Part shown: one piece after another, positions 33,736-45,135 of the stretch | Layout: every line of letters begins with the position of its first letter | How positions within the stretch are numbered: the first letter of the stretch is position 1 | NCBI RefSeq assembly: GCF_013085345.1 | Contig: NZ_JABFAJ010000005.1 | Span: 41,358-105,357, forward strand | Origin: Isoptericola sediminis | GTDB taxonomy: Bacteria > Actinomycetota > Actinomycetes > Actinomycetales > Cellulomonadaceae | Direction of reading: 5' to 3' | Length of the DNA: 64,000 nt | Notes under the pieces: model-generated | What the model was told of the DNA's origin: nothing | Database searches by the model: none | What the model saw: only the letters and a program-made list of their open reading frames with translations | Program-made: the position numbers and the translations under genes

Positions 33736-34335
33736 TCATGAACGCGTCGGGCGCGGCACGGTGGAACCGGTGATGATCGCCGTCTCGGGCAGCACGAAGC
33801 AGCGCCGGCACAGCGCCTCGTAGGTGAAGGTGCCGTCGTCCGGCAGGGGCTCGGAGGCCCCCAGCGGCTCGAGGAACGGCACGCCGTTGCGCAGCACCTG
33901 GGTGAACGCGGCGTGCAGGTCCTGGCAGCGGTCGCACACCGCCCGCCGGTAGCGCACGTCGGTGGGTCCGAGCTCCAGCAGGGCCCGGATCGTGGCGAAC
34001 AGCTCGCCCCGGTGGTCCAGGTCGATGCCGCACGCCAGCACGCGGGTGCCGCGCAGCACGAGCTCCTCGACGACGCGGACGTCCGCCGGGGTGAACATGT
34101 GGACCTCGTCGATCGCGACGACGTCCTCGGTGCTGTGCAGCAGCGGCTCGAGGGTGTCGAGCTTGATCGTCGGCACCGACGCCCCCGTGCGCGACACGAT
34201 CTTGTCGTCGCGCACGTGCCGCGACGACTGCACCACCGCACAGCTGAGCCGCGAGTACGCCAGCGGTGCCATCTGCGCGATGAGGTCGAGCGACTTGCCG
34301 GACTTCATCGGGCCGAGCACCAGCGACAGCTCCAC
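33736..34335 (-). CDS. tdk: Thymidine kinase-like protein (TK1 type)
   Basis: The 199-aa protein has P-loop LGPMKSGKS (residues ~6-14), a DEVHMF segment where TK1 enzymes have DEAQFF, and the two zinc Cys pairs CDRC and CRRC of the lasso domain. It should phosphorylate thymidine for salvage. The DEVHMF variant is unusual and the call may need a narrower name. GTG 34335 has GGGAGG upstream. It lies 51 bp downstream of the citE-like gene. Confidence 0.8.
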   Translation of the reverse strand: MELSLVLGPMKSGKSLDLIAQMAPLAYSRLSCAVVQSSRHVRDDKIVSRTGASVPTIKLDTLEPLLHSTEDVVAIDEVHMFTPADVRVVEELVLRGTRVLACGIDLDHRGELFATIRALLELGPTDVRYRRAVCDRCQDLHAAFTQVLRNGVPFLEPLGASEPLPDDGTFTYEALCRRCFVLPETAIITGSTVPRPTRS

Positions 34336-34386
34336 CGAGGCACCTCCCGTCCTGGACGGCGGGCCGGGTCCCCGCCGCACAGCACC

Positions 34387-35244
34387 CTAACGGTCGTCGA
34401 GGACGGGCTCGGCCGCACGGGCCAGCACCGCCTCGGCGTGCCGCAGCAGCGGGGCGTCGATCATCTGCCCGTCGAACCGCGCCGCACCGCTGCCGGTCGA
34501 CCCCGGTCCGGCGGCGGCCGCGAGGACGGCCCGCGCGTGCTCGACCTGCTCCGGGGTGGGCGCGTACGCCGTCCGGACCACCGCGGCGTGGGACGGGTGG
34601 ATGCACAGCGTCGCGGAGAAGCCGACGGCGACGGCGTCGACGGCCTCGTCCCGCACACCGTCCAGGTCCTCCAGGTCGAGGTGGACGGCGTCGATCGCGG
34701 CCTTGCCGGCGGCCCCGGCAGCCAGCAGCACCGCGGACCGGGCGTACCGGGCCACGTCCCGGTAGGTGCCGTCGTCACGACGGCTGGCGGTGCCGCCGAG
34801 GGAGGCGACGAGGTCCTCGGCACCCCACGCCAGCGCGACGACGTCGGGACGGGCGGCGAGGGCCGGTGCGGCGAGCACCCCGGCCGCCGTCTCGCACAGC
34901 GCCACGATCGCGTACGGAGACCCGTCGTGCCGCAGCAGCGGACCGACGTACCGGCCGTCGGCCTTGGGGAGCATCAGCACGGTGTAGTCGGTGTCGGCCA
35001 GCGCGTCCAGGTCACGCTGGTGGTCCTCGGTCCCGACCGGGTTGACCCGCACGATCGTGCGGGCCGGGTCGAGCGGCGTGCCGCGCACCGCCCGGCGCGC
35101 CTCGGCGCGGGCCGCCGGGTCGACGCCGTCCTCCAGGTCGAGGATGACGGCGTCGGCCCGGTCGGCGGCCTTGGCGAACCGGTCGGGGCGGTCGGCGGGG
35201 CAGAAGAGCAGCGCCGGCCCGAGGGTGAACGGCCGGGGAGTCAC
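34387..35244 (-). CDS. CitE-like beta-hydroxyacyl-CoA lyase
   Basis: The 285-aa HpcH/HpaI-fold protein has LILDLEDGV-type DAVILDLEDGVDP, ALCETAAGVL (Glu metal ligand) and AWGAEDLVASLGG. No citE partner subunits are nearby, so it is not citrate lyase. In M. tuberculosis the equivalent gene, Rv2498c, sits in the same cluster and encodes a beta-hydroxyacyl-CoA lyase for leucine and itaconate breakdown (from memory). Start GTG 35244 overlaps the maoC stop (GTGA) and follows GGGAGGG. Confidence 0.88.
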   Translation of the reverse strand: MTPRPFTLGPALLFCPADRPDRFAKAADRADAVILDLEDGVDPAARAEARRAVRGTPLDPARTIVRVNPVGTEDHQRDLDALADTDYTVLMLPKADGRYVGPLLRHDGSPYAIVALCETAAGVLAAPALAARPDVVALAWGAEDLVASLGGTASRRDDGTYRDVARYARSAVLLAAGAAGKAAIDAVHLDLEDLDGVRDEAVDAVAVGFSATLCIHPSHAAVVRTAYAPTPEQVEHARAVLAAAAGPGSTGSGAARFDGQMIDAPLLRHAEAVLARAAEPVLDDR

Positions 35245-35735
35245 GATCCCTCCCGGCCGAGGTCGGCGTGACCGTCCTTGGTCCACATGAGCACCGACCG
35301 GGTGGCGACCGCGACGACGGCGTCGTCCTGGTTCCGCCCGGTGTGCTCCAGCGTGACGATGCCCTGACCGGGGCGCGACGACGAGAGGCGCCGTCCCGTC
35401 ATCACGGTCTCGCCGTACAGCGTGTCCCCGTGGAACATCGGCGCCGGGAACCGGATGTCGCTGAACCCGAGGTTCGCGACGATCGTGCCCCGGGTCAGGT
35501 GCGCCACGGACAGCCCGACGAGCGTGGCCAGGGTGAGCATCGAGTTGACCAACGGCTTCCCGAACGGCTGCGTGGCGGCCCACGCGGCGTCGAGGTGGAG
35601 AGCCTGCGGGTTCATCGTCGCCGAGGTGAACAGCACGTCGTCGGCCTCGGTCATGGTGCGTCCGGGCCGGTGGACGTAGCGGACGTCCTCCTCGAGCTCG
35701 TCGTAATAGAACCCGCGCTGGGTCTCCTCACGCAT
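35241..35735 (-). CDS. MaoC-family enoyl-CoA hydratase
   Basis: The 164-aa hot-dog protein carries the MaoC elements: MTEADDVLFTSATMNPQALHLD (Asp-x4-His type hydratase segment), then FPAPMFHGDTLYGETV. The neighbouring Rv2499c homologue is an (R)-specific itaconyl/methylglutaconyl-CoA hydratase, so it probably hydrates 3-methylglutaconyl-CoA before the lyase cleaves it (inference from context). It overlaps the lyase gene by 4 bp. Confidence 0.88.
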   Translation of the reverse strand: MREETQRGFYYDELEEDVRYVHRPGRTMTEADDVLFTSATMNPQALHLDAAWAATQPFGKPLVNSMLTLATLVGLSVAHLTRGTIVANLGFSDIRFPAPMFHGDTLYGETVMTGRRLSSSRPGQGIVTLEHTGRNQDDAVVAVATRSVLMWTKDGHADLGREGS

Positions 35736-35762
35736 CGTTCCTCCTCGACTCCCGTGCCGCGG

Positions 35763-36932
35763 TCAGGCCGTGAAGCCCAGGTCGCGGGCGATGATCATCA
35801 GCTGCACCTCGGTGGTGCCCTCGCCGACCTCCAGCACCTTGGCGTCGCGGTAGTGCCGCGCGACCGGGTTCTCGTTGAGGAACCCGTACCCGCCGAAGAT
35901 CTGGGAGGCGTCGCGGGCGTTCGCCATCGCCGCCTCGCCGGAGGTCAGCTTGGCCACGGAGGCCTCGGCCTTGAACGGCTTGCCGTGGATCATCTTCTGC
36001 GCGGCGTCGAGCCAGCACAGCCGGGCGGCCTGCACGCGGGCCTGCATCCGGGCGATGGTGAAGGCGACGTGCTGGTGCCGGCCGATGGAGTGGCCGAACA
36101 CCTCGCGCTCCTTCGCGTAGCGCACGGCCTCCTCGAGGCAGCCCTGGGCGGCACCGGTGGCGAGCGCGGCGAACGCGATGCGGCCCTCGTCGAGCGCCCG
36201 CAGGAAGTTCGCGTACCCGCGCCCGCGCTCGCCGAGCAGGTTGGTCCTCGGCACCCGCACGCCCTCGAGCGTCAGGGGGTGGGTGTCGGAGGTGTGCCAG
36301 CCGACCTTGTCGTAGCTCTCCCCGACCGTCAGCCCGGGCGTGCCGGAGGGGACGAGGATCGTGGACAGCTCGGGGCTGCCGTCCTCGTGCCGGTCGGTGA
36401 CCGCCGTGATGGTGATCAGGCTCGTGATCGGCGTGCCGGAGTTCGTGATGAACTGCTTGGACCCGTCGATGACCCACTCGTCGCCGTCGAGCCGGGCCGT
36501 GGTGCGGGTCGCCCCCGCGTCGGAGCCGGCACCGGCCTCGGTGAGCCCGAAGGCGCCCAGCGTCTTGCCGGTGACGAGGTCGGGCAGCCACTCCTCGCGC
36601 TGGGCGTCGGTGCCGTGCCGGAAGATCGGCATGATGCCGAGCCCGACGCCGGCCTCGAGGGTCACCGCGATGGACTGGTCGACCCGGGCGAGCGCCTCGA
36701 CGGCGAGGCACAGGGAGACGTAGTCCTCGCCCTGCCCGCCGACCTCGGTGGGGAACGGCAGCCCGAACAGACCCATCTCACCCATCTGGTGGATGATCTC
36801 GATCGGCAGACGGCGCTCGGTGTCGTACTGGTACGCCGCCGGAGCGACGACCTCGTCGGCGAACTCGCGGACGGTCTGGCTGAGCTTGCGCTGACGGTCG
36901 GTCAGTGCGGTGGACGAGGTCTCGTGGATCAT
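35763..36932 (-). CDS. Acyl-CoA dehydrogenase (isovaleryl-CoA dehydrogenase-like)
   Basis: The 389-aa flavoprotein has both family signatures, GAFGLTEAGAGSDAGAT in the middle and QIFGGYGFLNENPVARHYRDAK near the end. A Glu in the ALDEGR region is a candidate base of the isovaleryl/isobutyryl type. Placed between the carboxylase and hydratase genes it likely oxidises isovaleryl-CoA to methylcrotonyl-CoA. ATG 36932 overlaps the carboxylase alpha stop by 4 bp (ATGA). Confidence 0.93.
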   Translation of the reverse strand: MIHETSSTALTDRQRKLSQTVREFADEVVAPAAYQYDTERRLPIEIIHQMGEMGLFGLPFPTEVGGQGEDYVSLCLAVEALARVDQSIAVTLEAGVGLGIMPIFRHGTDAQREEWLPDLVTGKTLGAFGLTEAGAGSDAGATRTTARLDGDEWVIDGSKQFITNSGTPITSLITITAVTDRHEDGSPELSTILVPSGTPGLTVGESYDKVGWHTSDTHPLTLEGVRVPRTNLLGERGRGYANFLRALDEGRIAFAALATGAAQGCLEEAVRYAKEREVFGHSIGRHQHVAFTIARMQARVQAARLCWLDAAQKMIHGKPFKAEASVAKLTSGEAAMANARDASQIFGGYGFLNENPVARHYRDAKVLEVGEGTTEVQLMIIARDLGFTA

Positions 36933-39001
36933 GACGCTCCTTCGCGTTCGACGACGGCGACCACCTGGTCGAGGCGGACCTGGTCGCCCGTGTTCACCAG
37001 GACGCGCAGGGTCCCTGCGGCCGGTGCGGTGAGGGGGTGTTCCATCTTCATGGCCTCGACGACGACGACGGGTGCGCCGGCGTCGACGGGGCCTGCGGGG
37101 TGGGTGGCCGTGACGGTGCCGGGCATCTGCGCCCGGAGCTCGACCGGCCCCACCGCGGCGGGGGCGCCGGCCGCGGCTGCCGCCGCGGCCCGCTCCTGGC
37201 GGCGCGACGACGCCCGCGAGGAGCGGTCGACCACCGTGTAGAGGGCGGTGTCGCCGTCGACGGACACCCAGACGACGGTGTCGTCGCCGGCGGGGGTCAC
37301 CACGGCCGACACCGGCCGGGTCCGTCCGTCCGTGGTCAGCAGCCAGCGGTGCGACGAGCCACCGGCGGGTCGCAGCGCGGCCGCGACGGGCTCGCCGCCG
37401 ACGGGCACGACCGTCGCGGCGTGCCGGCCGCCGGTGACGTCGAGGTCCGCCTCCGTGCCGCCGGGTCCGCGCAGGCCGACCCGGCGGGGCGCCGGCGCGG
37501 CGTTGAGGCGCCAGCCGTCGGCCGCCCACGGGTCGGTGGGACCGCCGGCGGGCTGCGGCGACGTGCCGGTGAGCAGCGCCGCGACCACGGCCCCGGCGTC
37601 CGGCGGGCCGTCCGCCGCGGCGGCGGACCGCTCGGCGAGACCGGCGGTGAACCGGTCCACGAGCCCCGTGTCCATGCGACCGGACCGCACGTCGGGGTCG
37701 GCCAGCAGGTCGCGCAGGAACCCGGTGTTGGTCTCGACGCCGAGCACGGTCAGCCGGGACAGCAGCCCGTCCAGGCGGGACAGCGCCTCGTCCCGGTCGG
37801 TCCCGTGGGCGACGGCCTTGGCGATCATCGGGTCGAAGTACCCGGTGACGGCGTCCCCGGTCTCGACGCCGGCGTCCAGGCGCAGCGGGAACGCGGTCGG
37901 CCCGGGTGCCGCCCCGGCGTCGTCGAGCAGGAGCACGTCCCCGACCGAGGGCAGGAAGTCGCGTGCCGGGGCTTCGGCGTAGATCCGCGCCTCGATCGCG
38001 TGCCCGGTCAGGTGCACGTCGTCCTGGGCGAACCACAGCTTCTCCCCCGCGGCGACGCGGAGCTGGGCCTCGACGAGGTCGTGGCCGGTGACCATCTCCG
38101 TCACCGGGTGCTCCACCTGCAGACGGGTGTTCATCTCGATGAACGAGAAGTCGTCCGGCGCCTCGGCCGGCACCAGGAACTCCACGGTGCCGACGCCCAC
38201 GTACCCGACCGAGCGGGCCACCTCGCAGGCGGCCTGCCCCATCCGGTCGCGGGCGGCGTCGTCCAGCGCCGGTGACGGCGCCTCCTCGACGATCTTCTGG
38301 TGGCGGCGCTGCAGGGTGCACTCGCGCTCGCCGAGGTGCACGACGGTGCCCGCGGTGTCCGCGAGCACCTGCACCTCGACGTGTCGCGGGGTGTCCACGA
38401 GCCGTTCGAGCAGCAGGCCGTCGTCGCCGAACGCGGACCTCGCCACGCGCCGGGCCGAGGCGAGCGCGTCGGGCAGCGCCGCGGCGTCGCGCACCACGAC
38501 CATGCCCTTGCCCCCACCACCGGCGACGGGCTTCACGAGCAGCGGGAACCCGACGTCCTCGGCCGCGGCGACGAGGGCGTCGTCGGGCAGCGAGGAGTCG
38601 AGGGTGCCGGGGAGCACCGGTACCTCGTGCTGGGCGACGAGACGCTTGGCGGCGACCTTGTCCGCCATGGTCTCGATCGCGCGCACGGGCGGTCCGACGA
38701 AGACGATCCCGGCGGCGTCGCAGGCGCGCGCCAGCGCCGGGTTCTCCGACAGGAAGCCGTACCCGGGATGGATCGCCTCGGCACCGGCCGCGAGGGCGGC
38801 CGCCACCACGGCGTCGGCGTCGAGGTAGCCGCCCGGCCCGTCCCCGGCCAGCAGCACCGCCTCGTCGGCCTCGCGCACGTGCCGTGCGTCGGCGTCGACG
38901 GGGGTGTGCACGGCCACGGAGCGGATGCCGAGCCGGCGCAGGGTGGCGATGACGCGGCAGGCGATCTCGCCGCGGTTGGCCACGAGCACTCTGGTGAACA
39001 C
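36929..39001 (-). CDS. accA1: Acyl-CoA carboxylase alpha (biotin carboxylase + BCCP), methylcrotonyl type
   Basis: The 690-aa fused subunit has an N-terminal biotin-carboxylase domain (VLVANRGEIACRVI; ATP-grasp GGGGKGMVVV; HVEVQVLAD; ERECTLQRRHQK), a variable linker and a C-terminal biotin carrier with VEAMKMEH (Lys is biotinylated). It carboxylates biotin for the partner carboxyltransferase. I use GTG 39001; GTG 39010, which overlaps the accD1 stop as GTGA, adds three residues and is equally possible. Confidence 0.93.
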   Translation of the reverse strand: MFTRVLVANRGEIACRVIATLRRLGIRSVAVHTPVDADARHVREADEAVLLAGDGPGGYLDADAVVAAALAAGAEAIHPGYGFLSENPALARACDAAGIVFVGPPVRAIETMADKVAAKRLVAQHEVPVLPGTLDSSLPDDALVAAAEDVGFPLLVKPVAGGGGKGMVVVRDAAALPDALASARRVARSAFGDDGLLLERLVDTPRHVEVQVLADTAGTVVHLGERECTLQRRHQKIVEEAPSPALDDAARDRMGQAACEVARSVGYVGVGTVEFLVPAEAPDDFSFIEMNTRLQVEHPVTEMVTGHDLVEAQLRVAAGEKLWFAQDDVHLTGHAIEARIYAEAPARDFLPSVGDVLLLDDAGAAPGPTAFPLRLDAGVETGDAVTGYFDPMIAKAVAHGTDRDEALSRLDGLLSRLTVLGVETNTGFLRDLLADPDVRSGRMDTGLVDRFTAGLAERSAAAADGPPDAGAVVAALLTGTSPQPAGGPTDPWAADGWRLNAAPAPRRVGLRGPGGTEADLDVTGGRHAATVVPVGGEPVAAALRPAGGSSHRWLLTTDGRTRPVSAVVTPAGDDTVVWVSVDGDTALYTVVDRSSRASSRRQERAAAAAAAGAPAAVGPVELRAQMPGTVTATHPAGPVDAGAPVVVVEAMKMEHPLTAPAAGTLRVLVNTGDQVRLDQVVAVVEREGAS

Positions 39002-39006
39002 GGGCC

Positions 39007-40610
<1,604 letters not shown>

Positions 40611-40614
<4 letters not shown>

Positions 40615-42002
40615 ACGGTCACCGCCTGGCGGGACGAGGCCGCGCCGTTGCGTCCCGCGGCGCCGTCGTCCTGCTCCGCCTCGTCCTGCTCCGGCTCGTC
40701 ACGTCCACCGAGCAGCACCGCCAGCGCCGGGTCGGTGAGCAGCCCGCCCAGGTCCGCGAGGAACCGGGCGCCCTGCTCGCCGTCGACGACGCGGTGGTCG
40801 AAGGTGAGGCTGAAGGTCACGACGTCGCGCAGCGCGACCTCGCCCTCGTGCTCCCACGGCCGACGGGCGACCTGCCCGATGCCGAGGATCGCCGACTCGC
40901 CCGGGTTGAGCAGCGGGCTTCCCGCGTCGACGCCGAAGACCCCGACGTTGGTCAGCGTCATCGTGCCGCCGGTCAGGCGGTCCGGACGGGTGCGGCCCGA
41001 GCGGGCGGTGGTGGCGAGCTCGCGCAGGGCGCGGGCCATCCCCAGCATCGACAGCTCGTCGGCGTGCGGGATGTGCGGGACCACGAGTCCGCGGTCGGTC
41101 GCGACCGCGATGCCGAGGTTCACGTGCGGCGACCGCACGAGCTCGGCCTGGCCGCCGTCCTTCTCCTCCCAGCGGGTGACGATCGCCGGGTGCTGCGGGA
41201 CGAGCCCGCAGACCGCACGGGCGATGACCGTGAGCAGCCCGACCTTGGTGTGCCGGGTGCGAGGGTGCTCGCGCAGCCGGGAGACCAGGGCGAGCGTCTC
41301 CGTCACGTCGCAGGTGAGGTGGACCGTCGCCTGCGGCACCCGGGCGCTGGCGACCATCGCGGCCGCGGTGTGCTTGCGCACGCTGCGCACCTTCACGCGG
41401 TGCTCGGCCGTCCGGGCGGCCGCCGGGGCGGCGGCCGGCCCGGCGTTGCGCACCGGCGCGGGCGGGGCGTCGACGGGCTTGCGGGGCCGGCGCGTCGGCT
41501 TGCCCTTGCGGGCGGCACGGGTGCCGTAGCCGACGAGGTTGGCCCCGGAGGACTCCTCGACGGAGCCGTTCGAGGCCGACGACGCCGACGACTCCGCCGC
41601 GGTGCTCGTCGTGGCGCTCGCCGCGGGAGCGGGCTCCGCCGTCGTCGCGGGGACCGTGGGCTCGGGTGCCGTCGACTCGGGCGGCGGCTCCGGTGCGGAC
41701 GCGACGCCCTCGGCCGAGGCCTCGGCAGGGGCGTCGTCGCCCGCGCCGTCCCCGCCGGTGCCGTCACCGAAGGTGACCAGCGGCTCGCCGACCTCGACGA
41801 TGTCGCCCTCCTCGGCGTGCAGCGCGGCCACGGTCCCGGCGAACGGCGACGGGATCTCCACCATCGCCTTGGCCGTCTCGACCTCGGCGAGCGCCTGGTT
41901 GAGCGTCACCGTGTCGCCCACGGACACCTTCCACTCGACGATCTCGGACTCGGTGAGTCCCTCGCCGAGGTCCGGCAGTCGGAAGATCTCCTGGGTGCTC
42001 AT
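40611..42002 (-). CDS. bkdC: Branched-chain 2-oxoacid dehydrogenase E2 (dihydrolipoyl acyltransferase)
   Basis: The 463-aa protein has one N-terminal lipoyl domain ([17 protein letters not shown], lipoylated Lys in ETAKAM), an Ala/Glu/Pro-rich linker of ~100 residues, a peripheral-subunit-binding stretch ([12 protein letters not shown]) and the catalytic CAT domain ending in the [15 protein letters not shown] motif (His, Asp). The start ATG 42002 overlaps the E1 beta stop by 4 bp. Confidence 0.93.
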
Positions 42003-43027
42003 GCGGCCACCTCCGTGGACGTCGCGGGGGTGAAGGTCTCGAACGGGACGCGTCCGAGTGCCTGGTCGATGCCGTAGCACACGCGGTCCATGTCGGGCAC
42101 GTAGTGGCCCTCGACCTTCGCCGGCGGGTACGGCACGTCGTGGCCGGTCACGCGCACGGGCGGCATCGCCAGGTCGGCGAAGCACCGCTCGGTGACGACG
42201 GAGCAGATGTCCGCCCCGACCCCGCCCTGGCGGGGGCCCTCGTGCACGACGACGACCCGCCCGGTGCGGCGCACCGACTCGACCACGGTCTCGGAGTCCC
42301 AGGGAGACAGGGAGCGCAGGTCGACGACCTCGACGGAGACGCCGTCGTCCTTCATCGCCTCGGCGGCGTCCAGCGCGCCCGCCACGTGCGAGCCCCACGT
42401 GACGACGGTGACGTCGTGGCCGGGACGGACGACCCGGGCGCGGGACATGGGCAGAGCGCTCTCCAGCGGCTCCACCTCGACCGGTCCCTTGACGTGGTAG
42501 AGCCGCTTGGGCTCGAAGAAGATGACCGGGTCGTCGCTCGCGATCGACTGGCGCAGCACGGTGCAGGCGTCCTGCGGGTTCGACACCGACACGACGCGCA
42601 GCCCGGCGGTGTGCACGAAGTACGCCTCCGGCGACTCCGAGTGGTGCTCGGCGGCGCCGATGCCGCCCGCCACCGGGATGCGCACGGTGATCGGCATCGT
42701 GACGCGCCCGACCGTGCGGGCGTGCATCTTGGCGACCTGGTTGACGATCTGGTCCCAGGCCGGCTGGACGAAGCCGTCGAACTGGATCTCCACGACGGGT
42801 CGGAACCCGCGCCACGCCATCCCGATGGCCGTGCCGAGGATCCCGGACTCGGCCAGCGGGGTGTCGATCACGCGGTGGGGGCCGAACTCGCTCTGGAGTT
42901 TGTCGGTCACGCGGAACACGCCGCCGAGGGAGCCGATGTCCTCACCGAGGAGCACGACCTTGTCGTCGTCGGCCAGGGACTGCCGCAACCCGGTGTTGAG
43001 GCCCTGGCCCAGGGTCATGTCGCTCAT
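41999..43027 (-). CDS. bkdB: Branched-chain 2-oxoacid dehydrogenase E1 beta
   Basis: The 342-aa transketolase-like subunit has LGEDIGSLGGVFRVT, DTPLAESGILGTAIGMA, and EAYFVHTAGLRVVSVSNPQDA, then a C-terminal transketolase_C domain (VTVVTWGS). It forms the E1 heterotetramer with the alpha subunit. The start ATG 43027 overlaps the E1 alpha stop (ATGA). Confidence 0.94.
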   Translation of the reverse strand: MSDMTLGQGLNTGLRQSLADDDKVVLLGEDIGSLGGVFRVTDKLQSEFGPHRVIDTPLAESGILGTAIGMAWRGFRPVVEIQFDGFVQPAWDQIVNQVAKMHARTVGRVTMPITVRIPVAGGIGAAEHHSESPEAYFVHTAGLRVVSVSNPQDACTVLRQSIASDDPVIFFEPKRLYHVKGPVEVEPLESALPMSRARVVRPGHDVTVVTWGSHVAGALDAAEAMKDDGVSVEVVDLRSLSPWDSETVVESVRRTGRVVVVHEGPRQGGVGADICSVVTERCFADLAMPPVRVTGHDVPYPPAKVEGHYVPDMDRVCYGIDQALGRVPFETFTPATSTEVAA

Positions 43028-44367
43028 CGGGCGGCCTCCTGGGTGTCGTTGTCGGCGAAGCCGGCGAGGTAGCGCCCGTAGGCGTCCCGCTCGGCGTCGA
43101 GCACAGCGTGCGGCTCGGCGTAGACGTGGTCGAACACGGTCGACCAGTCGGGGTCGGCGACCGCGTAGACGCCGGCGCGCATCGTGGCGGCGACCTCGTC
43201 GGCGGTCTGCTGGGCGGCCGCCTCGGCGTCGTCGTCGAGGACGCCGCGGTCGCGCAGGTGCGCGGCCAGCCGGGCGATCGGGTCCCGGCCGGACCATTCC
43301 TCGAGGTCGCTCCGGTCGCGGTAGCGCGTCGGGTCGTCGGCCGTCGTGTGCGGGCCCATCCGGTAGGTGACCGCCTCGATGAAGGTCGGTCCGAGGCCGG
43401 CGCGGGCGCGGTGCAGCGCCTCGCGGGTCACGGCCAGGACGGCCAGGACGTCGTTGCCGTCGACCCGGACGCCGGGCATGCCGTAGCCGCGGGCCCGTTC
43501 GACCAGCGGCACCTTGGACTGCAGGTCCACGGGCTCGGAGATCGCCCACTGGTTGTTCTGGCAGAAGAAGACCGTCGGGGCGGACCACGTGGAGGCGAAG
43601 GTCATCGCCTCGTGCACGTCGCCCTGGCTGGTCGCGCCGTCACCGAAGTACGAGATGGTGGCGGAGGTCCGTTCGGGGGCGTCCGGTCCGTCGCTATCCG
43701 GGCGGGAGACGCCGATCCCGCCGTGGGCACCGCTGCCGGCCGTGGCGGTCTCGAGGAGCAGGCCGACGGCGTAACCGACGGCGTGCAGCGTCTGGGCGCC
43801 GATGATGACCTGCATCGGGGCCATCCGGTACTCGTAGGGGTCCCAGCCGGACGGGGCCGCACCGCGCCACACGCGCAGCAGGTCGGTCGGGGCGATGCCC
43901 CGCACGTACGCCACGCCCTGCTCGCGGTAGCTGGAGAACACGAAGTCGTCCTCGCGCAGCGCGCGGCTGGACCCGATCTGCGCGGCCTCCTGGCCGAGCA
44001 TCGGGGGCCACAGGCCGAGCTGGCCCTGGCGCTGCAGGGCGGTGGCCTCGGTGTCGATCCGGCGGGCGGCGACCATGTCGGTGTACAGCCCCAGCATCGC
44101 GGCGTCGTCGACGTCGTCGAGCCAACGGTCCAGCTCGGGGACCTCGTGCCGGGTGCCGTCCGGGTCGATCAGACGGACGGGGGTGTGGTCGACGCCGCCG
44201 TCGTCCGGGGTTGCGTCCAGGTGCCGCGCGCCGTTCTCCGTGTCGCGCTGCACCCAACCGGCCGGCACGTGGTCACGTGCGCCGCCGTGGGCAGTGTCCG
44301 CCGAGGATGCCGACTCACCCGCTTGTGACAGGTCGTCCTTCGTCCTCGGATCCGTGGTGCTGGGCAT
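43024..44367 (-). CDS. bkdA: Branched-chain 2-oxoacid dehydrogenase E1 alpha
   Basis: The 447-aa ThDP enzyme contains the binding motif GDGATSQGDVHEAMTFA...QNNQWAIS and phosphorylation-loop-like YRMGPHTTADDPTRYR. It decarboxylates the keto acids of Leu, Ile and Val. The first ~80 residues are an extra acidic, low-complexity extension seen in actinobacterial BkdA. It is the first gene of the operon, 263 bp from the divergent Lrp gene. Confidence 0.94.
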   Translation of the reverse strand: MPSTTDPRTKDDLSQAGESASSADTAHGGARDHVPAGWVQRDTENGARHLDATPDDGGVDHTPVRLIDPDGTRHEVPELDRWLDDVDDAAMLGLYTDMVAARRIDTEATALQRQGQLGLWPPMLGQEAAQIGSSRALREDDFVFSSYREQGVAYVRGIAPTDLLRVWRGAAPSGWDPYEYRMAPMQVIIGAQTLHAVGYAVGLLLETATAGSGAHGGIGVSRPDSDGPDAPERTSATISYFGDGATSQGDVHEAMTFASTWSAPTVFFCQNNQWAISEPVDLQSKVPLVERARGYGMPGVRVDGNDVLAVLAVTREALHRARAGLGPTFIEAVTYRMGPHTTADDPTRYRDRSDLEEWSGRDPIARLAAHLRDRGVLDDDAEAAAQQTADEVAATMRAGVYAVADPDWSTVFDHVYAEPHAVLDAERDAYGRYLAGFADNDTQEAAR

Positions 44368-44629
44368 GGGTGAGCCTCACCTCGCATCGGGTCGTCGCTC
44401 GTCGTCGAGCGCCGTTGTGGCGAAGGTAACGCTGCTCCGTCACACCGCACCACCAGCCCTCGGCCGACTGAGCAGAGTGCTTCATCGACCACGACGTCGC
44501 CGGACGTTCTGCGCAACCAGGAGATGACCGTGCGCCATCTCGCGTCGCGGAGGGCCATTCCGCGCAGATCCGACGAGCACGACCTGCCGGGCCGTCACCT
44601 CCGGCCCGACCGACGTTAGGCTGGCGCGC

Positions 44630-45103
44630 GTGCACAGCATCGATGCCGTGGACCTGGATCTGCTGCGGGCGCTCGCCGACGACCCCCGCGCGACGACGGT
44701 CGCACTCGCCCAGCGCCTGAGGATCTCCCGCAACACCGTGGCCGCCCGGCTCGCGCGCCTGGAGGGCGCCGGCGCGTTCCTCCACTTCGACCGGCGCATC
44801 GACCCCGCCGTGCTGGGCCACCCGCTGCTGGCCTTCATCGAGATCACGGTGCACCAGCGCGACCTGGTGCGGATCGTCGAGCACCTGGCCCGCATCCCGG
44901 AGATCGTGCAGGCGTACGGTCACAGCGGCACCGCCGACCTGCGGGTGCACGTGGTCTGCCGGGACACCGACCACCTGTTCCGCATCGACGCCGCGATCCT
45001 GCAGATCGAGGGGGTCGAGCGCACCGAGACGTCCCTGGCCATGGGCGAGCTGATCCCCTACCGGGTGCAGCCGCTGGTGGAGAAGCTCCGCCGCGAGCTC
45101 TGA
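44630..45103 (+). CDS. Lrp/AsnC-family regulator, likely of the leucine operon
   Basis: The 157-aa protein has the AsnC helix-turn-helix (VALAQRLRISRNTVAARLARLEG) and a C-terminal RAM effector domain (VVCRDTDHLFRIDAAILQIEGVERTET). Lrp-type proteins bind amino acids. It is divergent from bkdA with 263 bp between, so it likely controls the branched-chain operon, as BkdR does elsewhere. GTG 44630 lies 7 nt after TAGGCT (44617-44622), so it is probably leaderless. Confidence 0.9.
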   Translation: MHSIDAVDLDLLRALADDPRATTVALAQRLRISRNTVAARLARLEGAGAFLHFDRRIDPAVLGHPLLAFIEITVHQRDLVRIVEHLARIPEIVQAYGHSGTADLRVHVVCRDTDHLFRIDAAILQIEGVERTETSLAMGELIPYRVQPLVEKLRREL

Positions 45104-45135
45104 GTCCCGCTCGTCACGGCGGAGGAGTACAGTCG

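Noticed and set aside
34387..35244. Citrate lyase beta subunit
   Set aside because: No alpha or gamma subunit or ligase is near; the cluster context matches the leucine-pathway lyase.
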